DNA of 58,611 bases from an uncultured Pseudomonadales bacterium (GTDB taxonomy: Bacteria; Pseudomonadota; Gammaproteobacteria; Pseudomonadales; Pseudohongiellaceae), in the NCBI GenBank assembly GCA_938091935.1, contig CALKNV010000019.1, forward strand, positions 1 to 58,611, written 5' to 3'. The translations under genes and the position numbers were made by a program. Positions 15,953 to 24,046 of this stretch are shown here, piece after piece. The stretch's first letter is position 1. The number at the start of each line of letters is the position of its first letter. The notes under the pieces are model-generated. The model was not told the origin of the DNA. It saw only the letters and a program-made list of their open reading frames with translations, and did no database searches.

Positions 15953-17137
15953 TCAGATGATTCGCTGCGCGCGTAACTCGTCAATCTCGGCCTGCTGATA
16001 TCCGAGCTCCTGCATGATGCTGTTTGTATGCTCTCCCAGAGTAGGTGCCCGATGGCGTATCTCACCTGGTGTTTCTGAGAGCTCCACAGGGGTTTGCATA
16101 ATGGGTGCAGGCTTATCGAGCCCAGGATAATCAATCGGCTGGAATAGACCCTTGGCCTCGATATGGGGATCTTCCAGCACTTCCTGGGGCGACAGTACTG
16201 GGCCAGCTGGCAGTCGCGCCTCTTCCATGGCGGCGAGCACTTCTGCAGAGCTTCTCTCCGCACACCATTTTGCGAGACGCTCACTAATGATTTCACCATG
16301 GTCCCCACGGGAAATGTCGTCCTTGAAACGAGGGTCGTCCAGCCAGTGATCTTCGCCCATGAGATCAGCCCAGCGTTTAAACAGTGGGCCGCCCACGGAT
16401 TGCACCAGCACCCAGCCATCACGGGTTTTAAACGTGTCTGCGGGAGCCGAGGTTTGTGAGCGGTTCAGTGTAGCGACTCGATTGACCTGAATGGCGTGCT
16501 GTTCGATGGCAGTCGCGTTCATCATGGTCAGGGCGGTATTGAAAAGGGCGCCCTCAACGATTTGGCCCTTGCCGGTCTTTTGGCGTTCAAACAAGGCTGC
16601 CATGGTGCCAAAGGCTGAGAGGCTAGCGGTGCCGAAATCGATGAACGGCGCATAGGCCTTAACAGGTTGCTCGGGCGTACCCGACATGTACATATTGCCG
16701 GACATAGCCTGTCCTAGACCATCAAAGCCTACCCGGTTTGAATAGGGACCGCCGCGACCAAAAGCCGAGATCATGGTAAGTATGATGTCTGGTTTGATCG
16801 CTGACAGACTCTCGTAATCTAACCCCATCGCCGCGAGTGTGTCTGGCGGCAGATTTGCGACCACCACGTCTGCAGTCGCCACCAGTTTCTTTACAATTTC
16901 GCGGCCAGCTGGCTTCATCGGATTCAGGGTCAGGCCGCGCTTGTTGCGAGCCAGCTGCATGAACATGGCGCCGTCACCATTCTCAGTAACTGGTGACAAA
17001 AACCGGTCCTCGGAGCCATCGACTTTTTCTATTCTGATGACATCGGCACCCATGTCACCGAGTAGTGTGGCGCAGTAAGGACCTGCTATATAACGCCCGA
17101 AGTCCAAAACGCGAATTCCTTCCAAGACTCTGCTCAT
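15953..17137 (-). CDS. CaiB/BaiF (class III) CoA-transferase
   Basis: A 394-residue protein. The N-terminal LEGIRVLDFGRYIAGPYCATLLGD and the catalytic Asp167 in APFIDFGTAS are family hallmarks; the C-terminal HRAPTLGEHT is also typical. Family III enzymes move CoA between carboxylic acids. I chose ATG 17137 because it matches the family N-terminus; AGGA lies nine bases upstream. The frame is open further to 17248. A link to the CoA-thioester module at 0.4-4 kb is possible (itaconate pathways need an activating CoA-transferase), but the two are 12 kb apart. Confidence 0.9.
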   Translation of the reverse strand: MSRVLEGIRVLDFGRYIAGPYCATLLGDMGADVIRIEKVDGSEDRFLSPVTENGDGAMFMQLARNKRGLTLNPMKPAGREIVKKLVATADVVVANLPPDTLAAMGLDYESLSAIKPDIILTMISAFGRGGPYSNRVGFDGLGQAMSGNMYMSGTPEQPVKAYAPFIDFGTASLSAFGTMAALFERQKTGKGQIVEGALFNTALTMMNATAIEQHAIQVNRVATLNRSQTSAPADTFKTRDGWVLVQSVGGPLFKRWADLMGEDHWLDDPRFKDDISRGDHGEIISERLAKWCAERSSAEVLAAMEEARLPAGPVLSPQEVLEDPHIEAKGLFQPIDYPGLDKPAPIMQTPVELSETPGEIRHRAPTLGEHTNSIMQELGYQQAEIDELRAQRII

Positions 17138-17308
17138 GCTCCAATTTCCTGTGCTGATTTTGCTTAGATGGGTGGAGAGAGTCTGCACCCAAACCGGGCG
17201 GAAGAGTCTACCATAAGGCACGAATTCGTCAGAAAAATCCCGCTTCAATTGAGGACTTACACAATTCTGCGAGGTCTCCCATCAAATTTGTGAGGTAGTT
17301 AACGCATT

Positions 17309-17344
17309 TTGCCTTAGGGCTTCTGCATAATGATAATCATTGAG
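17309..17344 (+). promoter_or_regulatory. Promoter overlapped by a Fur-box-like site
   Basis: TTGCCT (17309-17314), a 17-bp spacer and GATAAT (17332-17337) form a sigma70 promoter. The -10 lies inside ATAATGATAATCATT (17327-17341), which matches 15 of 19 positions of the classic GATAATGATAATCATTATC Fur box when set at 17326-17344. It reads toward the zinc-finger protein at 17446. Nothing else recognisable lies in the gap 17138-17442. Confidence 0.65.
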
Positions 17345-17445
17345 AGCTTAGTTACAAATCGAGTAACAAGTGCTAAAGATTTACGGCAGGTCGAATCTCC
17401 GGCCTTCGGGTATCCAATAACAGAGTTTTTAGAGGTGAGTAGGTG

Positions 17446-17679
17446 ATGGCTCTGGCAGATAAACAACCCCCAAAGCAGGCGCTTCTGGAACTGCAGACAA
17501 TTTTGAAAAAACCTTATAAAGACGTCTGCAACGTTTGTAAGGGTGAGGGCAAAATTACCAATTCCAGCAACTGCCTCAAGTGCAAGGGCTCAGGCCAAAG
17601 ACTGGTGAGGCTGCTCGAATGGCAAGCTAGCGCATCCCATATCCCAATTCTGGTGTCAGATAGAGCGTCATCCACTTGA
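17446..17679 (+). CDS. Small DnaJ-type zinc-finger protein
   Basis: A 77-residue protein (78 from GTG 17443). Two CxxCxGxG units, CNVCKGEG and CLKCKGSG, are separated by only ten residues, forming one zinc site as in the DnaJ central domain, but there is no J domain. Such minimal zinc-finger proteins may bind zinc, RNA or clients. GAGGTG precedes the start. The Fur-box-like promoter 100 bases upstream suggests metal control. Function unknown. Confidence 0.7.
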   Translation: MALADKQPPKQALLELQTILKKPYKDVCNVCKGEGKITNSSNCLKCKGSGQRLVRLLEWQASASHIPILVSDRASST

Positions 17680-17821
17680 CGCCAATTGCCTGTCTCCCCT
17701 CTGTCTGACTGTCACGCCTCGGTCAGCTAGCATACAATCCCTTCAAATAGCCCAGAAATCTGCCTCACACGCGCAGACGTATTCGCTCTAACTGGCTTTT
17801 ATCCATTTTGAGGATCTGATC

Positions 17822-18577
17822 ATGGCACTTTTCTGTCAACCACTGCCCCGCAAGCTGCTCGCACTGATTCTGTCCAGCCTGCTGATTCTGAGCATTGCAA
17901 ACTCGGGTGTTACTGCTCAGGCTCAGGAAATAGAGCACCCGGGCTATGAGGTAGCCCCTGAGCGCCGTACAACCGGAATTGGGAAATTCTATATGGGCCG
18001 TGAAATATCCTTTGTCATGGGGCATCAGGCAGCTGAATGGTTGAATCGCCCCGGCCGAATCCAGGAGGAGATGCCTGATGAAGTGGTGGCGAATATGGGG
18101 CTCGATCCAGAACACGTTGTTGCCGATATAGGCGCGGGTTCAGGTTATTTTTCATTTCGGATTGCCCGGCTGGTGCCCGAGGGTAAGGTGCTGGCGGTGG
18201 ATATCCAGCCAGAGATGCTGCAGTTAATCGATGCTCAAATGGCTGAGGATGGTATATCCAATATTGAAGGGGTGCTGGGCAAGGTTGATGACCCCAACTT
18301 GCCTCCAGACTCCATCGATGCCGCGATCATGGTGGATGCCTACCATGAATTCTCCCACCCATTCGAGATGATTAACGGCATTTACCAGGCTCTGCGGCCC
18401 GGTGGTCGTATCTTTTTGCTCGAATACCGTGGCGAAGACGCCAATGTGCCCATCCGGCCCTTACACAAGATGACCGAGGAGCAGGTTGTGCGCGAAATGA
18501 GTGTTTTTGGTCTGGAATGGACTGACACGCTCGATTTCCTGCCTTGGCAGCACATGATGATTTTTACCAAGACCTGA
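17822..18577 (+). CDS. Class I SAM methyltransferase with signal peptide
   Basis: A 251-residue protein. The N-terminal segment (basic PRK, then LLALILSSLLILSIAN, cleavage near TAQAQ) is a signal peptide. A Rossmann methyltransferase fold follows: motif I VVADIGAGSGYFS, the acidic VLAVDIQPEML, and AAIMVDAYHEFSHP. SAM is cytosolic, so an exported methyltransferase is puzzling; this subfamily is nevertheless seen in many proteobacteria. It starts ATG 17822 with GAGGATCTG upstream. Substrate unknown. Confidence 0.82.
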   Translation: MALFCQPLPRKLLALILSSLLILSIANSGVTAQAQEIEHPGYEVAPERRTTGIGKFYMGREISFVMGHQAAEWLNRPGRIQEEMPDEVVANMGLDPEHVVADIGAGSGYFSFRIARLVPEGKVLAVDIQPEMLQLIDAQMAEDGISNIEGVLGKVDDPNLPPDSIDAAIMVDAYHEFSHPFEMINGIYQALRPGGRIFLLEYRGEDANVPIRPLHKMTEEQVVREMSVFGLEWTDTLDFLPWQHMMIFTKT

Positions 18578-18766
18578 GCTGACACATCGGCTAGCTGGCA
18601 CAGGCTTGCGCCGCCGGATCGCAGACATTCCACAGACTGATTTCTAAAGTTTTCAGGCCGGCTGTCGTAAGAGCTCCTGCAGAATTTCATAGGCGCGCGT
18701 AACCCTTTTACACTGGTACTCGTCTAGGAAGTATCTTGGGAGATTGCGGTATTAAAGGGCTGGGAC

Positions 18767-18913
18767 ATGACTTATTACAGATACAAAGAATTGAAGGATC
18801 CAGTGCATCGTTGTGTCAGGCAACTGTTGCCTGGCTCGCAGTGGTCTCTCGCGGTTTTGGAAGGCAGTCTGATGCTGGTACTTGCCACTACCGTAGCGCT
18901 ATACGTGTATTAA
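18767..18913 (+). CDS. Possible 48-residue membrane protein
   Basis: ATG at 18767 has AAGGG ten bases upstream and reads MTYYRYKELKDPVH..., ending with a hydrophobic helix (SLMLVLATTVALYVY) and TAA. It fits a single-pass small membrane protein. It is the only plausible gene in the 604-base gap 18578-19181; I see nothing else there. No homologue is recognised, so it could be chance. Confidence 0.35.
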   Translation: MTYYRYKELKDPVHRCVRQLLPGSQWSLAVLEGSLMLVLATTVALYVY

Positions 18914-19181
18914 TGAGTATTGACTTGCTCGTTACCCAAGAGTTGTCAGCGACTTTCCAGTAAGTTGCTCTTGCGCAGACAAATAGGTTCTAGTTTTTTT
19001 GGTGCGAGACCTTAATTATATTCTGTAACTATCTGTTTTGTATCTGGTTTGCTAGCAATTAAGTAATTGAGGATAATAGTTGGCCTTGAAGCAGGCCGCT
19101 GTCTCCATCGTGCAGGGAATTGCACCCGGAACCACAACAGCCCATCCGAATTTTTCCTTTTAATACTGCAGAGGTTCAACT

Positions 19182-20840
19182 ATGCAACGTGAGTCAATGG
19201 AAGTTGATGTAGTCATTGTCGGTGCAGGACCGGCAGGCCTGGCGACGGCCTGCAAATTATTGCAATTAGCGCAGGCGGGTGAACAGGAATTGACCATTTG
19301 CGTGTTGGAGAAAGGCAGCGAAGTCGGTGCCCATATTCTGTCCGGCGCCGTATTTGAGCCTAGCGCATTGAATGAGTTGTTTCCGGACTGGAAAGAGAAG
19401 GGTGCCCCCCTGAATACGCAGGTGACCGGTGACGATGTTTACTATCTCGGGAGCAGCGAGTCCTCGTTCAAGTTTCCCGGGCCGCTGGTGCCACGCACGA
19501 TGCATAACCACGGCAACTACATCATTTCCCTCGGCAATCTGTGTCGCTGGCTGGGTGAGCAGGCCATGGAATTGGGTGCAGAGGTATTTCCGGGATTTGC
19601 CGCGGCAGAGATTCTGTACCATGAAGATGGCAGCGTGAAGGGCGTGGCGACCGGGGACATGGGGGTCACTGCGGAGGGCGAACATAAGCCTTCCTATGAG
19701 CCGGGTTTTGAGTTTCATGCCAAATACACCATTTTTGCGGAGGGTTGTCGTGGTCATCTGGGTAAGGAGCTAATTTCACGCTTTGAGCTGGATAAAGATT
19801 CAGACCCCCAACACTATGGCATCGGTATCAAGGAAGTCTGGGAAATCCCGGAGGGTCAACATAAGGAAGGGCTGGTTGTGCATACCGCTGGCTATCCCAT
19901 GACTGGCGCCTCCTACGCAGGAAGCAGCGGCGGCTTTCTCTACCACGTTGAGAGCAATCAAATTTCACTAGGACTAATTGTCGACCTCGGCTATAGCAAC
20001 CCCCATATCAGTCCCTATGATGAGTTCCAGAAGTTCAAGCATCATCCGGTAATCAAGCAATACCTGGAGGGCGGTAAGCGCATCAGTTACGGTGCGCGCG
20101 CAATTATAAAAGGTGGTTTAAATTCCCTGCCTAAGATGACATTCCCAGGCGGTTTGCTGATCGGCTGCGATGCGGGGACGCTGAACGCGGCCAAGATTAA
20201 AGGCAGTCATACTGCAATGTGGTCTGGAATACTGGCGGCAGAGTCGCTGTTCGAAGCCTTGCAGGCAGAGTCTCCAGAGTCCGAAATCAACGAATACAGT
20301 TCGAGGTTTAAAAACTCAGAACTCTATAAAGAATTACACCAAACCCGAAATTTCAGTGCTGGCTTTCACAAGTTTGGGTTCTGGCTCGGTAGCGCACTGT
20401 CATTCCTCGAGCAGAACATATTCTTTGGAAAATTCCCGCTGACTTTTCACGATAAGTCCGCCGATCACAGCCAGATGCAGCCGGCAGCAGAATGCCCGCA
20501 GATCGACTATGCCAAACCCGATGGAGTGATTAGTTTTGACAAACTATCCTCGGTGTTTTTGTCCAATACCAATCATGCTGAGGACCAGCCTTGTCACCTG
20601 CAGTTGAAGGATGCTTCGATTCCTATCGACGTAAATCTGCCGAAGTTTGACGAACCGGCGCAACGTTATTGCCCCGCCGGCGTTTACGAAGTGGTGGACG
20701 AGGCAGATGGTGGTAAGCGTTTTCAAATCAATTCCCAGAACTGTGTGCACTGCAAGACCTGCGACATCAAGGACCCCTCCCAAAACATCAACTGGGTAGT
20801 TCCCGAGGGTGGAGGTGGCCCCAACTATCCCGCCATGTAA
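19182..20840 (+). CDS. Electron transfer flavoprotein-ubiquinone oxidoreductase
   Basis: A 552-residue membrane-associated flavoprotein. The FAD motif GAGPAGLATA is near residue 14, followed by GAHILSGAVFEP and IGCDAGTLNAAKIKGSH. The C-terminal 4Fe-4S ligands are CPAGVYE and NCVHCKTCDIKDP. It takes electrons from ETF, loaded by acyl-CoA dehydrogenases, and gives them to ubiquinone. No etfA/etfB genes are in the window. It pairs functionally with the dehydrogenase at 2806. The start is ATG 19182 after AGAGG. Confidence 0.97.
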   Translation: MQRESMEVDVVIVGAGPAGLATACKLLQLAQAGEQELTICVLEKGSEVGAHILSGAVFEPSALNELFPDWKEKGAPLNTQVTGDDVYYLGSSESSFKFPGPLVPRTMHNHGNYIISLGNLCRWLGEQAMELGAEVFPGFAAAEILYHEDGSVKGVATGDMGVTAEGEHKPSYEPGFEFHAKYTIFAEGCRGHLGKELISRFELDKDSDPQHYGIGIKEVWEIPEGQHKEGLVVHTAGYPMTGASYAGSSGGFLYHVESNQISLGLIVDLGYSNPHISPYDEFQKFKHHPVIKQYLEGGKRISYGARAIIKGGLNSLPKMTFPGGLLIGCDAGTLNAAKIKGSHTAMWSGILAAESLFEALQAESPESEINEYSSRFKNSELYKELHQTRNFSAGFHKFGFWLGSALSFLEQNIFFGKFPLTFHDKSADHSQMQPAAECPQIDYAKPDGVISFDKLSSVFLSNTNHAEDQPCHLQLKDASIPIDVNLPKFDEPAQRYCPAGVYEVVDEADGGKRFQINSQNCVHCKTCDIKDPSQNINWVVPEGGGGPNYPAM

Positions 20841-20874
20841 GGCGTGCCCATAAAGCGGCAGAAAAGGTCAATTG

Positions 20875-20912
20875 AGGGGCCGTTTGCAGGCGGTGAGCCT
20901 GCGGCCGGCCCT
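20875..20912 (+). terminator. Long hairpin after ETF-QO gene
   Basis: GCAGGC-GGTGA-GCCTGC (20886-20902) is flanked by a second pairing of AGGGGCCG with CGGCCCT, giving a compound hairpin. The T-tract after it is poor (CCCCCTTTG), so termination is plausible but not certain. Confidence 0.45.
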
Positions 20913-21002
20913 GACCCCCTTTGCTTTCCGAGTCTCTCATGAGCATGCTACAGCAGCTTCTGCCTGTTTTGTTAAGGGCTCGCTTGCGCAGGCCGAGAGA
21001 CC

Positions 21003-22583
21003 ATGGGGCATTTTATGAGTATCATGAGCATCATGAGTACTTATCGAGCCGGCTGGCTCGCTGTCCCTGTCTGGATTTTGGTCAGCATGTGTACGCCTGT
21101 GCTGGCCCAGGATGATCTGGTGCAGCAGCGCTGGATGCGGCTGGATTCTGACCACTTCACTGTTCTGAGCCAGGCCTCAGATCGCCAAACGCAGCGTTTC
21201 CTGCGTGATCTTGAGTCCTGGCGCCAGATTGCCGCATATCAGATTGTCGGCAGCTCGGTGCTTCCGGCAATTCCCATTCCAAACTATGTGTACCTGTTCG
21301 ACAGCGAAGATGACTTTACTGCTTTTCTCGTGGGTGAAGAGCTGGGCTATTTCTATTACACGCCGCGGGCAAACTTTATGGGTATTTTGCTGCGGGATGA
21401 TCAATCCTTGCTGCAGGCTAAGCATCACTATGCGCATTTTCTGATCCGAAATTTTTCCGATCTGCGTCTTCCGCGCTGGTATGAGGAGGGTCTCGCGTCT
21501 TATCTCGCAGGTGTCAATATCGATGACGGTCGCGGGGAGTTAGCGCGCCCATCGGCAGACGGATACGCCGCATTGGCCCAGGTGAGCGACACTATTCCGA
21601 TGGGCCGCTTGCTGTATCGAGATGATGCCTTGGCGTCACCGCGCTTGATTCAATTCGCCAATCTCAAATCGGAGGCGTTGTTCCACTATCTCCGGCATGG
21701 GTATGAAGAAGACGCGTTTCCTGATCGTCGCGCCCAGTTGGCACGCTACGTAGAGCTGTTACTGGAGGGGCGCTCCGCGCGATTCGCATTTGATCGGTCA
21801 TTCGACATTACCACGGCAGAACTGGATGCAGAGTACGTCGATTACCTCAGCAATAGCAGGCGCCCTCGTGTGAATGTGGAACATGGTGAGCTGGCGCCAG
21901 TTCAGGTGCCAGTTGCAGCCCCACTTGATGCTGATCGAGTGGCGATATTGCTCGGTGAGTTAGGTCTAAACAGCGGGCGTTTAGATACAGCGCAAAAGCT
22001 GTTTGCCAGTCTAGTGGAAGCTGAAGCGTCAGTGGCGAGAGCCTATTCTGGTTTGGGAGACGCATTGAGATTCGATCTTGATGAGGTGTCAGACAAGACT
22101 ATAGCGGCGTATTTTGAGCAGGCCGCAGCGCTTGCTCCTGAGGACCTCAATATCATTTTGGATCTGGGTGAGTACTGGGAATCTGAATTGTCAGATTGTG
22201 AGAAAACCTATTCGGCGGCGCGCCGGCAAAGTTTGTTCGCAGTGATGCAGGAACAATTTACCCGGGCATACCAAATGGCGCCTGATAATCCTGAGGTCAA
22301 TCTAGCCATGGCGCAATTCTACTTGTTTCCAGAACAGGACTGGCAACTCGGTGTCAGCTATCAGGAGAAAGCGTTTGCTGGATTGCCAGCAGACAGTTTT
22401 ATTATGGAACAAGCGACAAAATATGCTATCGCCGCTAACCAATTCGATTACGCTGAGCAGTTAATTTCAGAGATGGCTCAACCCCTGCATTTTTATGGAG
22501 AACCTGAATACGTCAGTAATCTGCGAATTCGCCTACTAAAAAAACGCCGCAACGAGCTCTATGATGCCTGTGCTGATTACTAG
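21003..22583 (+). CDS. Exported DUF1570-like TPR protein
   Basis: A 526-residue protein with a signal peptide ending VLAQDD. An N-terminal DUF1570/gluzincin-like region contains HHYAH (H141, H142, H145) followed by PRWYEEGLASYLAG, which corresponds to the HExxH...EG arrangement of metallopeptidases, but the catalytic Glu is His. Residues from about 310 onward hold TPR-like helices (LNSGRLDTAQKLFASLVEAE). Three in-frame ATGs crowd the start (21003, 21015, 21024, also 21033), so the start is uncertain. The 3' end overlaps the next gene by 23 bases, so the two are coupled. Confidence 0.75.
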   Translation: MGHFMSIMSIMSTYRAGWLAVPVWILVSMCTPVLAQDDLVQQRWMRLDSDHFTVLSQASDRQTQRFLRDLESWRQIAAYQIVGSSVLPAIPIPNYVYLFDSEDDFTAFLVGEELGYFYYTPRANFMGILLRDDQSLLQAKHHYAHFLIRNFSDLRLPRWYEEGLASYLAGVNIDDGRGELARPSADGYAALAQVSDTIPMGRLLYRDDALASPRLIQFANLKSEALFHYLRHGYEEDAFPDRRAQLARYVELLLEGRSARFAFDRSFDITTAELDAEYVDYLSNSRRPRVNVEHGELAPVQVPVAAPLDADRVAILLGELGLNSGRLDTAQKLFASLVEAEASVARAYSGLGDALRFDLDEVSDKTIAAYFEQAAALAPEDLNIILDLGEYWESELSDCEKTYSAARRQSLFAVMQEQFTRAYQMAPDNPEVNLAMAQFYLFPEQDWQLGVSYQEKAFAGLPADSFIMEQATKYAIAANQFDYAEQLISEMAQPLHFYGEPEYVSNLRIRLLKKRRNELYDACADY

Positions 22584-24015
22584 AGCGAATGCTGGCATAT
22601 TGGCCATGCTTGTTTCGCTGCTTCTTGACAGTTTTGCGCAAGCAAGCATCCTGGATGAAGCCGAGACACCTGACCCTTTATTGTTGCAGCTGGCATCGGC
22701 GCTGGAGGCCTATAATATCGATATAATTCATAACCTGAATCATCGTCAACTTGCCAGAGGTAGAATCAATACTTACAGATTAGGGAGATTTCCGGATCTG
22801 CCTAATCATAGTTACCCAACATCGCCTGAATTGCAGAGCTGGGAAGCAGAGCTGAAGACTGGCTTGATTCAGGGGTTGGTGATTTTTACTGATGCCGGCG
22901 CCGACAGTTTCGAGGAGCATGCACTTCTGCAGGACTGGTTGGATGATCATTCCATTGCCAGGACGCTGGTCAGCTTTGCTGCAACGGACCGCGAGGCTGC
23001 AGACAGTATAGCGAGTGTGGCCAGGGGATATGGCCATGCTGTCCTGTTCCTCGATAGTAATACCGACATAGCAGTGGCGGGGAATTTTTACGCCACAGCG
23101 GCTCGGCGTTTTGCTATCGATGGGCGTAATGCCAGGCGTCTTGAGAGCGAGGTCACGGAACTGACATTACTTGGCGAACGAGTCAGGCGTAACAGTAATT
23201 CAATTTTCAGGTCCGGAGAGGCTCTGGGTGGTCGAGCTGTTGCACGCACTGAGCCCTCAGTTTTTGAAAAAGAGTCGCTTGGCGACGAGTTTTCAGAATC
23301 AACTATACGGGAAATTATCGTTCCCGGTGGCGTGGCGCTAGGGGAAACAGCCTATCTGAAAATGGATGTGTCCGAACTGCGTTTTACTGATGGTCAATTT
23401 TTTTTACTGGATGAAGCCGGTGTTGTCTGGGAGCTACCAGCGCTGGAGGCAAAAACCTCAAAAGCCCTGTGGGATTTTGTGGCGCGCTCCATTGCTATCA
23501 AATCCGATGCCATCGTCGATATTGATGAAGAGGGAAGGGTACGGATCTCCTCTGCGCTCAGAGATACGGATGCTGGATTCGAAATTATGCATGCAGACAC
23601 TCTGCCATTTGCCTATGTCCAAAATCTTGATGTGATCAAAAGCGTTATCATTGACACCGGTGTCGACTGGCTGCAACGGGAAGGCAACAGACTGGATTTT
23701 GTCTCGAACTATGAAGTGCGGTTCCTGTCAGCGGATAATATGCGCTTGGCCCAGACCCGGGTGGCGCTTGAGTTTGAGTATGGTTACGGGGCTGAAAGCA
23801 TGGAATTTCAGCGCAGCTGGGGACGGGATTCGAGGCGCCTGAGAGAAAATTTGGATTATGCCGGTCTAGGTAATGATATGACGCCGATTGCTAAATACGC
23901 CGGATGGGTCGGACTGTTTCGCAGCCTGCAGGAACAACAGATTAGCTTTCTGCGCGGTCGTTACGAGTTGTTGAAAGTAGACAAGCGAGGGCAGGAAACT
24001 CCGGCCCGCCATTGA
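22561..24015 (+). CDS. Exported protein of unknown function
   Basis: A 484-residue protein that I do not recognise. Residues 1-28 form a signal peptide (LAMLVSLLLDSFAQAS). Residues 40-210 look like an alpha/beta domain (GLVIFTDAG, HAVLFLDSN), and the C-terminal half is beta-rich (VRFLSADNMRLAQTRVALEF). No catalytic motif stands out. It overlaps the preceding TPR gene by 23 bases and precedes the transglutaminase-like lipoprotein by 31 bases, so the three probably form one envelope system. Confidence 0.7.
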   Translation: MMPVLITRANAGILAMLVSLLLDSFAQASILDEAETPDPLLLQLASALEAYNIDIIHNLNHRQLARGRINTYRLGRFPDLPNHSYPTSPELQSWEAELKTGLIQGLVIFTDAGADSFEEHALLQDWLDDHSIARTLVSFAATDREAADSIASVARGYGHAVLFLDSNTDIAVAGNFYATAARRFAIDGRNARRLESEVTELTLLGERVRRNSNSIFRSGEALGGRAVARTEPSVFEKESLGDEFSESTIREIIVPGGVALGETAYLKMDVSELRFTDGQFFLLDEAGVVWELPALEAKTSKALWDFVARSIAIKSDAIVDIDEEGRVRISSALRDTDAGFEIMHADTLPFAYVQNLDVIKSVIIDTGVDWLQREGNRLDFVSNYEVRFLSADNMRLAQTRVALEFEYGYGAESMEFQRSWGRDSRRLRENLDYAGLGNDMTPIAKYAGWVGLFRSLQEQQISFLRGRYELLKVDKRGQETPARH

Positions 24016-24046
24016 GTCAAGGTAGATCAGGAGATGGTCAGCGAGA

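Noticed and set aside
15886..16422. Long minus-strand ORF overlapping the CoA-transferase
   Set aside because: It is an alternative frame of a clear CaiB/BaiF gene with no recognisable motif and no ribosome site.
21015..21041. ATGAGTATC-ATGAGCATC-ATGAGTACT as a tandem repeat element
   Set aside because: It is three imperfect 9-base units only, at the start of a coding region; more likely start-codon slippage or chance than a functional repeat.
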